Below are positions 1 to 11,284 of a stretch of 64,000 nt of DNA, piece after piece (the first letter of the stretch is position 1; the number at the start of each line of letters is the position of its first letter). This DNA is from Stropharia rugosoannulata (Eukaryota; Basidiomycota; Agaricomycetes; Agaricales; Strophariaceae). The notes below the pieces were generated by a model. The model saw nothing but the letters and a program-made list of their open reading frames with translations, had not been told where the DNA came from and ran no database searches. The DNA lies in the NCBI GenBank assembly GCA_028532985.1, contig JANCIK010000012.1:1426001-1490000 (forward strand), given 5' to 3'. The position numbers and the translations under genes are program-made.

Positions 1-978
1 TTTGGGACAACAGACAACTATAACACTGAGATGTTTGAACGACTACACATTGACTTTGCAAAGGATGGTTGGAGAGCAAGTAATCAACAGGATGAGTTTC
101 CTCAAATGGTTACTTGGCTTTCACGACAGGAAAAAGTTACTGGCTTTGAAGCAAATCTACAAATGAATACACCATTAAATAAACCACCAAAATCAGTCAA
201 ATCCCTTGCAAAATATCCCAATTATCCTAAAAGAATGCTTTCTCTAATCCAGGAGAAGCATAATGCTCGTGGCTTTATTCACTCACTGAAGGTCTTTATT
301 AATGGTCTCCGGTCCCAGCCTTTATCGCAACAAGCTTTAGCTGAGGCTACTTTACCCTTTACACGAGTTGATGTCTACAACATACTTTGCTTTAGTCCTA
401 CCAGTCTTGATGACGATAATACAGGGGAAAAAGACTCAGTGAAAGCTATTCCAATATCACAACAGAACAGTTTAGGAAAATTTGATACTGTTATAGCTAT
501 GGTTAATGATAAAGCAGAGTCAACTGGGCTTATAGGTATGTAGATTATATGTTGCTATAGCACTTCTAATTCTTTTAATCAAGGCACAAGAATAGGAAGA
601 GTAAAGGTTATTTTTACTCTTCTGAAGGTTTTGGATACTTGCTTAGGGCAACAAGATGCCCCTCACAATTGGCCAACTTCGCCATTAGCATATATTGAGT
701 GGTACTCACCAATACCATCCCAGCCATCTGTTTCTAATGGTAACATGTATCTAATCAAAAAGATGGAACCTTTAGTAGGTGCCAATCTGACAGGTACTCA
801 AGCCTAGTGCTCAATTATTCCAGTCTCAAATATTCAGCAAAGTTGCATGCTATTTCCAGTATTTCCCAAGCTTGCCCCAATGCCTAATGACTGGACATCT
901 GATAATATACTTGATAGATGCACATCCTTTTTAATTAATAACTGGTCTAGTAAATATGCATACCAAACTATATGGTAG
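1..978 (+). pseudogene. Plavaka-type DNA transposase, C-terminal part (broken)
   Basis: The reading frame entering at base 1 (TTDNYNTEMFERLHIDFAKD..., RASNQ, WLSRQEKV) and its continuation after about 580 (RVKVIFTLLK, SPLAYIEWYSP, SCMLFPVFPK, DNILDRCTSFLINNW, YAYQTIW, stop 976-978) match the conserved C-terminal half of Plavaka transposases, a CACTA-related group abundant in Agaricomycetes. That family cuts and pastes DNA. Here the N-terminal part lies outside the window. Bases ~537-582 look like a short intron (GTATGT start). A TAG at 805-807 interrupts the frame between GTQA and CSIIP, so this copy is probably dead. The family assignment rests on remembered motif similarity; the exact subfamily is unknown. 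Confidence 0.75.
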
Positions 979-1162
979 AGCTGTACTCGGTAGTGGCTAT
1001 CTTTTTATATTATATAAGCCATTCCAGCTTAGTCAGACTGGAAATAGTTGCTCATATTGTGTCTTTCCCTTCGTAAAATATACACCTGGCAATTACTTCC
1101 TGCTTATAAGCATTCATTTTTGCAAGCTTACTCATACTGCTTTCTATTTGTTTTCTATCCCT

Positions 1163-3040
1163 ATGGCCAACACCAGAAGCAGTACCTCCCAAGCGAAGTC
1201 TGGTTCCAGCAAGTCAGCAGCATCGAAAAGGAAGCCAGGAGCTTTATAAATGATATACCTCAGGACATGATACAACAGATACTCAAGCAGCATGCAAGTA
1301 CTTCAAAGCAAGCTGAGGCTGAGAAAGAAGAAGGTATGTATTTGTCTCCTTGCTAAAACGATACTAATGGGTTTGGCTAGAGATTACTGCTTGCAACAAA
1401 AGACTTATGGGTGAGGAAAACGAGAATGAAAAAGACTCTAATGGTAATGAAGAAGACAGCAATAGAGCAGCTAAACAACCAAGAGTTGACAATCTCGACA
1501 GGGAAGAACTCAACATAGGCAATCAGGTTTTTGGTGAAGCGACAAATACTAACAGGCACAATGGGGATACGACTGACAATAGTTTGGAAGATGGGGAAAA
1601 TGAAGGCAATGAAGAGGATCATGACAATGGGGTTAATGATATTCCTATGGCCAGAAATGAGGTATGTTCTCTACTAGTACTATTTGTATATGCTATACTT
1701 ATTCTTCTTATTGTATATAGATTATTATTTTATCGGATTCCGAGCATAAAGTAAGCACTTTGTAGCTATTCAATATAGAACTAATCTTGAATAATATTCT
1801 ATAGTCATTGAAGAGGCTTGGGACTTGGGAATCCCAGGAGTCTGTGGCAACCTCTTTCAAGAGCTCTGCACCATTGTCAACAACCTCCTCTAAGACTTCT
1901 GCTTTGTTTTTGGAAAGTCAGAACAGTGGGTTTTCCTTGCACTCAAAGAAGGTGATGAAGCATAGTTTGCCACCATATGTTATGGATACAGCTATAGAGG
2001 TGAAGAAGTATCTTTGCTTTAACATGGTGTATAGCCCAAGCTTCTGGACTGCTGGGGTAGGTCCAGACTGAATCGATGCTTGCTGGACAGCTTTCTGCGA
2101 AGCTGCTAAGCAGGGCAATAATACCCCCCTTGTTATCCAGGTTTCAAAGGAAAGAGCTACAAAGCCACTTGTCATTTGCTATGTGAGTACAAGTTATATT
2201 ATTTCGTTTGGTTAAGTATTTTGACTAGTACTAGATCTCCTATGCTCATTCACAATTCATGAGCTTGGTAATTACTGCTGCCTGAAGTGCGACCCAGAAT
2301 GCATATGGGCTTGGTATCAATAAGAAGAAAGATCAAGAAATTATCACCTGGCTCCTGGAAAAGGCAAAGTTCATGTACAATCAAGTTGATACAACTGTAA
2401 GTAATATTTTTTCATAATTTAACATACTAATAGGAGTATTAGGCCAAGACAACTGGAGGACAGCCATTCAAGTCAGAGAAGATGCTTCATATAATTGAAG
2501 AGTTGTGGTTCAAGACTGCAACACAAGCAAATAGTTTGACAACTCTGGTTACTCGGCAATTAGCAATAGACAAGGCATTACCACCATCGATGTTTGCGAT
2601 TACTTTAGCAGCTGTATATTTCTATTAATGTTACTTTATCACTAGTCTATCCTTACTCACAATTGGTTTAGATGGAGCATTCATTACAAGAGCTCAAGGA
2701 AGGCCATGGTACAAAGAGTCGGAAGAATTTTGACAAAACAACTATTAGAGTTTTGTACAGTGCTTCTGCTATTACTTATTACCTTGCACTACTAATCATA
2801 TTGCTATAGATATAGTCGCCATATGGGTAACTGGATGGTTCTCAAGCAGAAGTCTAGTGGATGGGCTTTAAAGTGGAGGCAAGATGCTTTCCAACAGCTA
2901 TGGTAGGTTTAATTTGTTCGCTGGTTTTTTTCCCTTACTAATTATGTTTATAGCTCGTCAGATATGTTTATTGGGTATGACGAAACAAATGATTTAGCAG
3001 ATTTTGATTTCAGAACTTTGAATGCGACTATACCAGTACT
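1163..3040 (+). pseudogene. Uncharacterised multi-exon fungal gene, split by a LINE
   Basis: Nine exons can be joined by short GT-AG introns: 1163-1333, 1381-1661, 1721-1750, 1805-2182, 2235-2396, 2443-2613, 2672-2754, 2810-2902 and 2954-3040, finishing at 9031-9067. The start is ATG 1163 (MANTRSSTS). The N-terminus is low-complexity, rich in E, N and D (exon 2). The later exons encode a compact domain (AYGLGINKKKDQE, WLLEKAKFMYNQVD, LPPSMFAITLAAMEHSL, SRHMGNWMVLKQKSSGWALKWRQ). I do not recognise it with confidence; the layout recalls DUF6532-like basidiomycete proteins. Lesions: a frameshift near 1245, TGA at 2069-2071 and TGA in SLVITAA*SATQ near 2286 (both compatible with CGA to TGA), and the LINE in exon 9. 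The gene is therefore a pseudogene despite clean splice sites. Confidence 0.6.
3031..3040. repeat. Target-site duplication, left of LINE-1
   Basis: TACCAGTACT here is repeated exactly at 9021-9030, right after the LINE poly(A). Removing the LINE and one copy restores the host reading frame. Confidence 0.92.
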
Positions 3041-3095
3041 GACGTCTCTTGATCTCTAACCATGACATTGCACAGCCACATGGGCCTCTCGCAAG

Positions 3096-4658
3096 TTGTT
3101 GAGCATCATAGTAGACATATATACACAGTACCTACCCACCTGTAACTTCCCCGAAATACAAGGAAAACGCAGTAATAACACTATAATATGCCCACAGCCT
3201 CTAAACAGGCAGCAGCACAAGCAATGTCAAGCCGGACACAACCAGCTACCAAGGACCCCACGTGAAGCCACTAAATTACTAGAGAAACTACACATCTTAC
3301 CACTAACTAATGACCTATTTTCTAACATAGAAGAGTTCCTCGGAGCTTTATTGGAGTTTGCAGCATCCGAAACACCAACAGACACCAGGACAAACATAGA
3401 CTACAAGCACACCATACAGGCTACCGCTATAATCACAACTGACTTACTTGCAGTACACGGGACCACCAAACAATACATACATGAATCCATGAAAGGCATA
3501 GCCTCGCAACTATGAGACGAGCTGACAAGCTCCATACAAACCCAGCTAACAGAGATCAAAGCCACAACAGAATCAATTGTCAAGGGGCACTTACAAACAG
3601 CAACCGAAGCATGGACCACAATACAGAATAAACCCAGCGCAAAAACACAAGCGGAAACGACACACCCAGGCAACAAACTATGGAGCAAGATAGCGGCAGC
3701 AAGCGGTGTAATGGCCAAAGCCAACCCCAAGGTAGCAGCCAGAGCAGCAATTGCAGCACAACAAGTCAAACTCACCCTCCAGGGCGACCAAGGGATACTT
3801 CAGATTGAGCAGGACAACAAGAAAATGAAATCTGTAATCCAAGCATACATACAAGAATCAGGTCTAGAGCACAGGGTATACCACGCCGAATGCAACAGCA
3901 AATTCAAATTGGTCCTCATCGAAATGCAAACGGAAGAAGGAGCACAATGGATTAAAAGCCAAATCCAATCACCTGAATTCACGAAGACGTGGGGAGTCAA
4001 ATAAACGCCCAGATGCTACCCGATAGTGGTCAAATTCGTCCTGATAACATGCGACCTCGAGAAGGAGAAAGCCAATATCCTCGAAGATAACAACATTGCA
4101 GAAGACACTGTCCACGAGATAAAATGGATGAAGGCCGTAGGTCGACGGGATGTAAATCAGAAGGTTGCTAACGTACTCTTAACACTCACCGATGAAGAAA
4201 GGGCAAACTACCTCACAGCAAGAGGGGTACTCATCCATATGACAAGACAACCGGCCGAGAAACTGAAGAAGGAACTGATCTGCTGCCACAAATGCCAGCT
4301 ATATGGCCACATGGCCAAAGACTGCAAACAGGTCAACGAAACCTGCAAATACTGTGCCAATAACCACAGAAGCAGTGAATGTACCAACAAGGATAACCAC
4401 TACTGCAAGCCCTGTGGTATGCCAGGCCACTCGGCAACGGACTGCAACTGTCCTACATTCATCAAAAAATGCAGAGAATTTGACACACACAACCCCAGCA
4501 ACACAATGCCCTTCTTCCCCACAGCGGCACCTTGGACATGGACCGGAGGCGATCCCCCTCCCTCGGCAACTTCGCAGACAAACTCTGACTCCCCCCGAGG
4601 ACACTCACCCACTGATGAAGACAACTGCGACTTGCCACCTCTGCCAACCCCACAATGA
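3096..4658 (+). pseudogene. LINE-1 ORF1, gag-like nucleic-acid binding protein
   Basis: One frame runs from about 3096 to the stop at 4656-4658, broken only by TGA (3513-3515) and TAA (4002-4004), both explainable by C-to-T change. The N-terminal part is glutamine/threonine-rich and probably helical. The C-terminal part carries three tandem zinc knuckles: CHKCQLYGHMAKDC, CKYCANNHRSSEC and CKPCGMPGHSATDC (about 4285-4446), followed by a proline-rich tail. Such proteins coat LINE RNA and chaperone target-primed reverse transcription. The stop overlaps the ORF2 start as ATGA. The true start is uncertain; ATG 3096 or an upstream codon is possible. Confidence 0.8.
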
Positions 4659-7600
4659 ACACACAGTACAATGAAAATCAAAGCAATGAAACACCTATTA
4701 ACCTAATTCATTCATCTAACCTATGTATACTCCAAGCTAATCTCTGTAAATCTAGGGAGGTGCACATGGCCTTAATTAACAACGACCTCAAAAGCAAATG
4801 GGACATACTGCTAATACAAGAGCCACACATCAACTACTACGAACACATATTAACACCCTCAGGCTTTAGGCAGGTGTACCCAGAAGAAGAGTTATGAAGG
4901 AAAAAGGGAATGAGGTCAGCCATCTGAGTTAACGAAGGCATCAGTACTAATACATGGCGAGCTATCACAATCCCAAACTCAGTCGATGTAACGGCACTGC
5001 AAATCAACACAACAGCTGGTACATTTACTGTATTCAACATATACAACGACTGCAAAAACGACCACGCACAAAACACTCTTGACAAATATATCGAGGACAA
5101 CCTCAACAACATATACAGCCACAACAAACACACCATCTGGTGTGGCGACTTCAACAGACACCACCCACTCTGGGACAGTAACGACAACAATGCACAATGC
5201 CTATTCACCAGGGCTGCCATAAACGATGCTGAAAGACTCATTCAAATTCAAGCCAGATGGAACATGTCCATGATACTCCCTAGAGGACTACCGACACTCC
5301 AACACTGGGTGACAGGGGCATACTCCAGGCCAGACAATGTATTCGGGTCAGAAGGGATAGAGGAACTAGTGATAAAGTGTGATGTACTACCTGAAAAACA
5401 CCCTCCACAGACAGATCACATCCCCGTATGCACAATACTTGATGTCTCAAAAATGGCAGCACCCCCAGAAATGCGACATAACTTCAGACTAACAGATTGG
5501 GAGAGATTTCTAACCGACCTCAAGCAACAACTCTCAGCAACAACCTGGGGCCAACGAAGATGATTTCAACTGTCAAGTAGAGACAATTACAACGTACATC
5601 CAAAAATCAATACATGACATGGTCCCATGGGTCAAGCCATTTCCGATGTCAAAGCAATGGTGGACCACTGATCTCACTAAGATGAAGAGGGAAGGAAACA
5701 AGCTAAGTAGAATCTCCTACAAGTACCGAGGACTACCTCACCATGAATCCCATGCCAGATGGAAAGAACATCAAGCACTTTTCGCAAAAATGATCATCGA
5801 AACAAAGAAACAGCACTGGACAGACTTCCTGGAAGAAGCCACTGAAAAGGAAATGTGGATCGCAAACAAATATATACAAGAACCGGTAGGAGATGGTGGC
5901 CAACTGCGCATCCCTTCACTGAAAGCAGAGGCAAGCAGTAACTCCCAGACAGCCACATCAAACAAAGCAAAAGCAGAAGCCCTAGCAAAATCATTCTTCC
6001 CCAACAAACCAGATAACCTAACTACACCAGCAGACTACCAATACCCCGAACCACTCTCTCCAGCCATCCCAATCATGCAAGAGCAAGTAGCACGACACAT
6101 CAAGACTCTCTCTCCGTACAAAGCACCAGGCCTAGATGGCATCCCGAACATTGTACTGCAAAAGGCAGCTACAATCATCACACCAATTCTCACAAACATC
6201 TACAATGCAGCTCTCAACCATGGCTGGTACCACCAGAGCTGGAAAGAATCCATCACCTGCATTCTCAAAAAACCCGGAAAGCCAGACTATCAGCTTCCAA
6301 AAGCCTACAGACCCATCGCACTTCTGTCGACAATGGTAAAACTACTCTCAGCAATAATTGCTGAAGATATCTCATATCTGATCGAGACCAACAACCTGCT
6401 CCCCAAAAACCACTTCGGCAGTCGACCAGGATGCACAACAACTGATGCTCTACACTACCTGACAGCTTGAATACATAAAGCCTGGCAGAAAGGAAAGGTG
6501 GTATCCATCCTGTTCCTGGATGTGGAAGGCACATTCCCAAACGCAGTAACGGAGAAAGTCATTCACAACATGCGAAAAAGATGTATACCTGAGAAGTACG
6601 TACGACTAGTAGAAAACATGCTGAGAAACAGGCAGACAAAGCTATGTTTTGATGATTTCCTCTCAACCTTCATTATGATTAACAACAGTATAGGTCAGGG
6701 ATGCCCCCTCTCAATGATCATATATATCCTCTACAATGCAGACCTTATTGATATCCCAGAGGATAACAGACAGGAAGATGCCATCGGATATGTAGACAAT
6801 GCCAGCCTCATTGCAATCGGTGACACCTTCGATGACACAGTGGCCACACTCCAAGATATGATGGAGCAGGAAGGAGGCGCCTTCGACTGGTCGGAATCGC
6901 ACAACTCAAAATTCGAAATCAGCAAGGTGGCAGTAATGCATGCATCAAGGAGAATACACACCAATCCAGGCACCAACCAAAAATCCAAACTACAACACAC
7001 GGCACTGCACCTAATGGTTCGGGGAAAGATAATCAAGGAAGTGGAGGAATACAAGTACCTGGGAGTGATTGTTGACGCAGAACTCAGATGGAACATTCAA
7101 GCCAGCAGGACCATTGAAAATGCAATGAAATGGGTCCTAATGTTCAAACAACTCACCAAGCCATCGACAGGGGTAAAAATGCCCCTAATGCACCAACTAT
7201 ACCTATCAGTAGGCTTACCCAAACTCACATATGCATTAGATGTATGGTACACGCCGCCTCACTGCCCAATAGGGAAGAAAATCAAGAGCGGCTCGGTAGC
7301 TGCAACAAGAAACATGGAGAAGGTACAACGACTAGCAAGCCTTGCAATCACAGGCGCAATGCGCACCACTGCACTAGACGTAACAGAAGCCCATGCCAAT
7401 CTCCCCTGCATGCAAGCACTGCTCAAACACATATGCCACCGTGCTGTCCTACGTCATGCAACCCTCCCAGCTACGCACCCAAACCACCTACTCATCAATC
7501 AGAAGGTACCAGCCAAACCAAAACCCCACGAGCCACAAATCCCCACTTGATGCGAATTGTCAACACCATGCCAACCAAAATGGAAAAAATCTGGCCCTAC

Positions 7601-8664
7601 ACATGTTTGCCAGGTGAGAATCTCATATTTGATACATGCATCAAAGAAGACTGCAATAAGTCCATAGCACACGAACTGAACTCAACAGCCAAATACAAAA
7701 TCTTTACAGACGGATCAGGATACATGGAGGGAATAGGCGCAGCAGCAGTACTATATAAAGCTGGGGAACAAGAACCCAAGAAAACACTGCGATACTACTT
7801 GGGCACAGCAACTGAACACTCTACATACGAAGCAGAAGGAGTAGGACTTCTCCTGGCAGCACACATGATCAAACAACTTGACGACAACCAACAAAGCCCT
7901 GAACCAATTGAGGTATACTCCGACTGCCAGAGCGCCATCAAAGCAACAACACAAGACTTTCAAGGCCCCGGACAACACTTATATGAAGCATTCAGACAGA
8001 TAACCAGAACCCTGAAACCACCCAACCAATGCCAACACTGATTCACCATCCACTGGATATCAGCGCACAGTGACGTGACGTAAAAGGCAATGAACGAGTG
8101 GATGCAGAAGCAAAAAAGGCAGCAAAATGAGAGGCAACAGCCCCACCCTGGCTGCCAACGAAACTGCGAAAGCAACTACCAATCAGCATATCAGCACTTT
8201 GTCAGCAAGCGAAACAGCAATGTACAGACCACTGGAGAGAACTCTGGCAAACAAGAAACAAGAAGAATGAAGACAGACACAAAGCAATCGACAAACTTGA
8301 TGATGAGTTCCCTCATAAAGCTTACTATAACATAGCTAAAAACCTCGACAGGAATAGCACAAGTCTAATGGTGCAAATCCGTACAGGTCACATACCTCTT
8401 CGACATAAACTCTACAAAATGGGAATGGCACCAGACCCATACTGCCAGAGCTGCAACCTACAACAACACGAAACAATAGAACATCTCACATGGACGTGCC
8501 CGGCATACAGTGCACAGCGCAAACAGCTAAAGAAAACAATATTCACAAGAGGCCTAAAGCACCCAAGAACGACACTAACAGACAAGACAAAAGCGAAAGC
8601 TCTATTGAGCTTCATCAGGAACACCCTGAGACGGTGGCGCACCAGAACCACAAGACCAAGTTAA
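4655..8664 (+). pseudogene. LINE-1 ORF2: endonuclease, reverse transcriptase, RNase H
   Basis: ORF2 begins at ATG 4655. The endonuclease (4720-5450) shows LQANLCKS, WDILLIQEPHI with the catalytic glutamate, WCGDFNRHHPLWDS and a later TDHIPV. TGA codons break it at 4895-4897 and in SAI*VNEG; a frameshift lies near 5555. Reverse transcriptase (about 6060-7100) has KAPGLDGIP, YRPIALLS, FLDVEGTFPNAV, GQGCPLSMI and GYVDNASL. The last should read Y-x-D-D, so the second active-site Asp is Asn. TGA at 6468-6470 replaces a likely Trp. After a frameshift near 7540, RNase H (7695-8130) shows FTDGSG, EAEGVGLL, YSDCQSA and GNERVDAEAK. A C-terminal CX2CX9HX4C motif lies at about 8440-8500. The enzyme cannot be functional as read. 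Confidence 0.85.
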
Positions 8665-9020
8665 CATAAGACACACAAAACTATACTACACCAATCTAAC
8701 TATCTAACACTATAATACACACAACTAATCCCCCAACCAATGAGAGGAGTAAAGGAGCCAGTCAAACCCCGATACTCAATCCCTCTCACCCCCTCAGCAT
8801 AAAGCAAGGCAGGGCACAAACGGAAACAGATGCTAAGCAACCCACGGAAACTCAAACCCACTAATGCCTTGGAATCGAGTCTACTAGACGAACCTCCAAC
8901 AGGTAGAGAGTGGGAATGGGGAATCAATATCAAACATAAAAGTACAAGTAAAATACCACTAATGTAAGGTCTATAGTAGCACGAGCTAAATAGACAGTAA
9001 TTCATCAAAAAAAAAAAAAA
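8665..9020 (+). other. LINE-1 3' untranslated region and poly(A) tail
   Basis: Non-coding sequence after the ORF2 stop (TAA 8662-8664), ending in A-run 9007-9020 directly against the target duplication. No gene is seen here. Confidence 0.8.
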
Positions 9021-9030
9021 TACCAGTACT
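9021..9030. repeat. Target-site duplication, right of LINE-1
   Basis: Exact copy of 3031-3040 (TACCAGTACT). Confidence 0.92.
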
Positions 9031-9067
9031 ACCAGAGGCAGAGCCAGCATTACCACTGGATTTGTAG
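9031..9067 (+). pseudogene. Last codons of the LINE-split host gene
   Basis: With the LINE and one target duplication removed, the exon-9 frame continues ...TIPV-LPEAEPALPLDL and stops at TAG 9065-9067. This confirms the insertion point and that exon 9 is coding. Confidence 0.8.
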
Positions 9068-9790
9068 TTCATACTATTATCTAGCCTTCTTTTATAATGC
9101 CTTCTTTTATAATTGTTCTTTTGATTCCCTGTATACTTATTTTAGATAAAAGGTGACATTTAATACACTATTTTGAGCAATTGCAAAGTCTCATGAGATC
9201 TCTAAATAGCTTTCTAAGGTTGCTAATGTGCTATAGAGAAGTGTTTTGAAGATACTATGAGATATCACAAGAGTCTTCTTTTGTACTCTTTTAGGTCTTT
9301 CTAAAGCTCTAAAAATGTTTATATTTTTTAAAAAAAGACATTATGTTGTGCCTTTATATCTTTAAGTGAGTTTATTTGTTTCTCTTAGTGTCTACAAAAG
9401 CTATTAATATGCTATATAAAGACCTTGTTTGAATTTTTTAGGATCTTTAAATATGCCTAATAATGTATTAATGTGGTTTTCTTATATCTTTTAAATGTTT
9501 AGCCAGGTCTTTTATTATACTTTATTTGAAGCACTTGATGTCTTTTGATTGCTTCAAGAGTGCTTTAAATTACTCTTTTTTGCTTTTTTTAAGAACTGTG
9601 ATGTCTTAAAGTACACTTTTTATTGTCTTTTATTGCTTCATAAAGTCTTTTTAATGTCTTTTTAACTTTTATACCTGGAGACTTTGCTTTTTAAGTCTCC
9701 TAGAGACCCAGGTCTCCTGGGGTCTTTTTAAGTTTTTTAAGTCTTTTTGAAAAATTAAAAGACTTTTTTCAAAAAAGTGTTTTTCCTGAT
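9068..9790. repeat. AT-rich tract ending in a TIR-element right end
   Basis: No gene is visible. The sequence is rich in GTCTTT and AGACTT words. Bases ~9670-9790 are clearly homologous to the right ends of the 1.05-kb elements at 10234-11284 and 19916-20968, including a subterminal imperfect stem (AGACCCAGG/CCTGGGGTCT) and the terminus TTTTTCCTGAT. No matching left end (ATCAGGAAAA) is found, so the copy is 5'-truncated or belongs to a divergent subfamily. It abuts copia coding sequence at 9791. Confidence 0.6.
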
Positions 9791-10233
9791 GCAGCACCAG
9801 CAAACTGGACCTCTTCCAGACCTTCATCAACAGTATAACTGTTGAGTTTGTCGTTATTGAGGTTGTCTGTCTCAGAAGGTGGTGTAGACAGCAGTAGAGG
9901 TACAGCAGCAGGTTTGACTTTCCACCATTCGCCAGGAGGGCGAGATTCATGTGTAGTATGTCTCAGAGGCTCAGCAACGACTTTGGGTTCCACTGGAATG
10001 GGAGGTGCAACAGTACAAGGCAGTTTGGGCACATTTGGAGCAGAATGCTGATCTCGTCGAGTTGAGCATGTTGGTATTTTTGTCAATTGCAGAATGCGAT
10101 GCAATGACTCCAACTTGGCTGTGGTACTGTCAGACTCGTCTTTCGATGCCCTATCCGATGATACTTGGCTCGACTTGCTAGGACCAACAGTTGGACCAGA
10201 ATGCACATGTGATTTCCCAGAATGTGAACTAGC
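9791..10233 (-). pseudogene. Copia pol fragment, integrase-RT linker (minus)
   Basis: On the minus strand this encodes the linker between integrase and reverse transcriptase (SHSGKSHVHSGPT, SRPPGEWWKVKPAAVP, YTVDEGLEEVQFAGAA). It continues the fragment at 11285-12028, from which it is separated by the TIR element. It ends abruptly at 9791 where another TIR element begins; the RT that should follow is absent. Serine/proline-rich linkers of this kind are usual in copia polyproteins. Confidence 0.8.
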
Positions 10234-11284
10234 ATCAGGAAAACCACTTTTTGGAAAAGAGACTTTTTGAGACATCTATGTGTCTCTTGGGAAATTTAGT
10301 GTCTTTTTGAGACATCAATATGTCTTTTGGTGAATTTTATGTCTTTTTTATACTTTTAAAGGTCTCCTAGAGACTTTAGGGAAATATGTAATTCTTCCAA
10401 TGTCTTTTTAGGTCTTTTTATGTCTTTTAAAGTCTTTCAATTTTTCTAAGTATTTAAATGTATTGATGTAATTGTATAAATCTTTTTATGTCTCTAAAAG
10501 ATATTAAAAATGTCTCATAAAGTGTATTAAAAAGCTACAAAAAGACTCAAAAAGACATTTAAAGACATAAGAACTTGGAAAAAAATTGACTTATGAATAT
10601 CTATTGTCAACTATTACTTGTAATCTACATTGTGGGTCTTATATAAAATACATCTGAACATGACTAAATTCAATGACTTGTGATGTAATAAATTAATGTA
10701 GTCTAGAGCATTACCATCATATTTGACCTGCAATGAGTCTATATACACATGCACATGGTGTAGGGAAAGTATGCTGGTTTGAAGTCATGTATGAAGCTGT
10801 TGGTTCAATTTCTGGCAAATGCAAATTATTTCCACCACATAAGTTCCCCTTCCTATTGTACCCAAGTTAATGTGATGGTTTATTTGCCATTGTATGTTTA
10901 TGTAAGGTGCTGACTGATATAGTTGCTTTATGACAAATCTTAAGTATATCTAGATATAACTAATTACTTACTTACAAATATAGTTACAAATACAATCTAA
11001 TCTATGTAGTAGTGATTTGTCCAAGATAAGGTCATGTTTTTAATGTTTTTATAAAGCAAAAATGTAACATTAAAAGACATTTAGAGACATCTAGAGACAT
11101 TATGGACACATAAAAAGACATTAAAGAGACTCCTAGAGACATAAAAAAGTCTTTAAAAGTTTGATACCTGGAGACTTTGCTTTAAAAGTCTCCTAGAGAC
11201 CCAGGTCTCCTGGGGTCTTTTTAAGTCTTTTTGAGTCTTTTTAAAAAATTAAAAGACTTTTTTCAAAAAAGTCTTTTTCCTGAT
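10234..11284. mobile_element. Non-autonomous TIR DNA element, copy A (1051 bp)
   Basis: Begins ATCAGGAAAACCACTTTTT and ends with the near complement (AAAAAGTCTTTTTCCTGAT): imperfect terminal inverted repeats of about 34 bp. It interrupts copia coding sequence; the flanking 4 bp (TAGC, GAGG) both align to TGGG of uninterrupted copies, consistent with a decayed 4-bp duplication. There is no coding potential; the interior is AT-rich with many AGACAT/GTCTTT words. Over 90% similar by eye to 19916-20968. Superfamily not assigned. Confidence 0.75.

Larger units (their letters stand above)
3041..9020 (+). mobile_element. Near full-length LINE (Tad1/I-like), copy 1
   Basis: A 5.98-kb non-LTR retrotransposon bounded by a 10-bp target duplication and ending in a run of 14 A (9007-9020). 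The order is ORF1 with three CCHC knuckles, then ORF2 with apurinic-type endonuclease, reverse transcriptase, RNase H and a C-terminal CCHC motif. RNase H within ORF2 is typical of the Tad1 and I groups found in filamentous fungi. The 5' untranslated part is short (about 55 bp), so little or nothing is missing. It sits in the last exon of a host gene. Numerous nonsense codons, two frameshifts and a mutated RT active site make it inactive. Confidence 0.9.

Noticed and set aside
7130..7540. Separate gene suggested by the open frame starting MGPNVQTTHQ
   Set aside because: This first part overlaps the motif-bearing LINE RT frame; only the downstream part (RNase H) of that frame is real.
9301..9780. 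Bacterial-type terminators or promoters in the T-rich tract
   Set aside because: Splice signals and element types show a fungal genome; T/A runs belong to the AT-rich TIR element.
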